NCBI RefSeq assembly: GCF_015832195.1
Contig: NC_052018.1
Coordinates: 70,121,666 to 70,185,665 of the forward strand
Length of the DNA: 64,000 nucleotides
Reading direction: 5' to 3'
Source: Motacilla alba alba
Lineage: Eukaryota > Chordata > Aves > Passeriformes > Motacillidae
Shown: piece by piece, positions 63,601 through 64,000 of the stretch
Numbering within the stretch: position 1 is the first letter of the stretch
Layout: the number at the start of each line of letters is the position of its first letter
Notes under the pieces: generated by a model
Database searches by the model: none
Seen by the model: the letters and a program-made list of their open reading frames with translations, nothing else
What the model was told of the DNA's origin: nothing
Position numbers and translations under genes: made by a program

Positions 63601-64000
63601 TATTGCACACTAGCTCCTGAAGCTGTGGAGTTTTGGGCCACTCTCTAATTTTTTCTTTTCTCACTTTTCTTTGCTATTTTCCCTTCTCAGTTGCCTGCTA
63701 TGGACCAATTTCTCAAATCAAATCTTTATCTCCATGTCAATATCAAAAAAGATACTGCTCTCTACATACTTTGGAAAATCTGAATGGACTTGCATGACAA
63801 TCAGATTTTAAGAACTACTCCTCTTCCCTGCCAGCTGAGATGGAATATTCAGATCCATGCACCTGTTCTTTTTTCATTACAATTCCATTGAGCCTAGACA
63901 TCTAGTGCACAAATACATCAATCTGTGTGCTTGTGCTTGTGCGAGTGGTGGAAAAACATTTACACTTTAAATTGAAAATAAAGTAGGATGTCAATGCCTT

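Larger units (their letters stand above)
31561..64000. other. Upstream non-coding region
   Basis: About 32 kb upstream of the SLC35F3 CpG island. I recognise no exon, RNA gene or second promoter here. It contains one CR1 3' end (37.4-37.7 kb), microsatellites and homopolymer runs, and several short tandem or inverted duplications listed separately. Longer open frames at 52248-52763 (-), 54385-54891 (+) and 59879-60541 (+) have no motif I know. An alternative upstream first exon of SLC35F3 could be hidden here; it would be short and GC-rich, and I could not pick one out. Confidence 0.6.

Overview
This window is vertebrate nuclear DNA and almost certainly avian. It is AT-rich and gene-poor, with two split coding exons that have canonical GT/AG splice sites, one CpG island, many microsatellites, and CR1 non-LTR retrotransposon fragments that end in the typical CR1 3' tail (TTCTGTGA or TTCTATGA). 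I see no bacterial gene organisation: no dense ORFs, no operons, no ribosome binding sites. Species cannot be settled by eye.

The only gene I can identify is SLC35F3, on the minus strand, represented by its first two coding exons. Exon 1 (31008-31083) encodes 25 residues starting MKKHSARVAPL and sits in a CpG island at about 30.7-31.56 kb. Exon 2 (15548-15872) encodes the rest of the cytosolic N-terminus and the first two membrane segments. The splice phases fit exactly: exon 1 ends with one base of a Gly codon and exon 2 supplies the other two. The intron between them is 15,135 bp. Exon 3 and later exons should lie beyond position 1, because I found no recognisable continuation in 1-15547.

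Layout: 1-15547 is intron 2 (partial) with two CR1 fragments. Next come exon 2 and intron 1 (15873-31007), which holds a CR1 reverse-transcriptase remnant and a pyrimidine-rich tract on the + strand. Then come exon 1, the 5' leader and the CpG-island promoter (about 31.0-31.56 kb). From 31.56 to 64 kb is upstream non-coding DNA with one CR1 3' end, several microsatellites and small tandem or inverted duplications, and no gene I can recognise.

The most interesting local signal is in the SLC35F3 5' leader. Between the main start and 31554 there is only one upstream AUG, and it is followed immediately by a stop (ATGTAG, 31125-31130), with A at -3. This minimal start-stop uORF lies 47 nt before the main AUG. 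I found no evidence of a novel multi-gene system; the rest looks like ordinary avian intronic and intergenic sequence.
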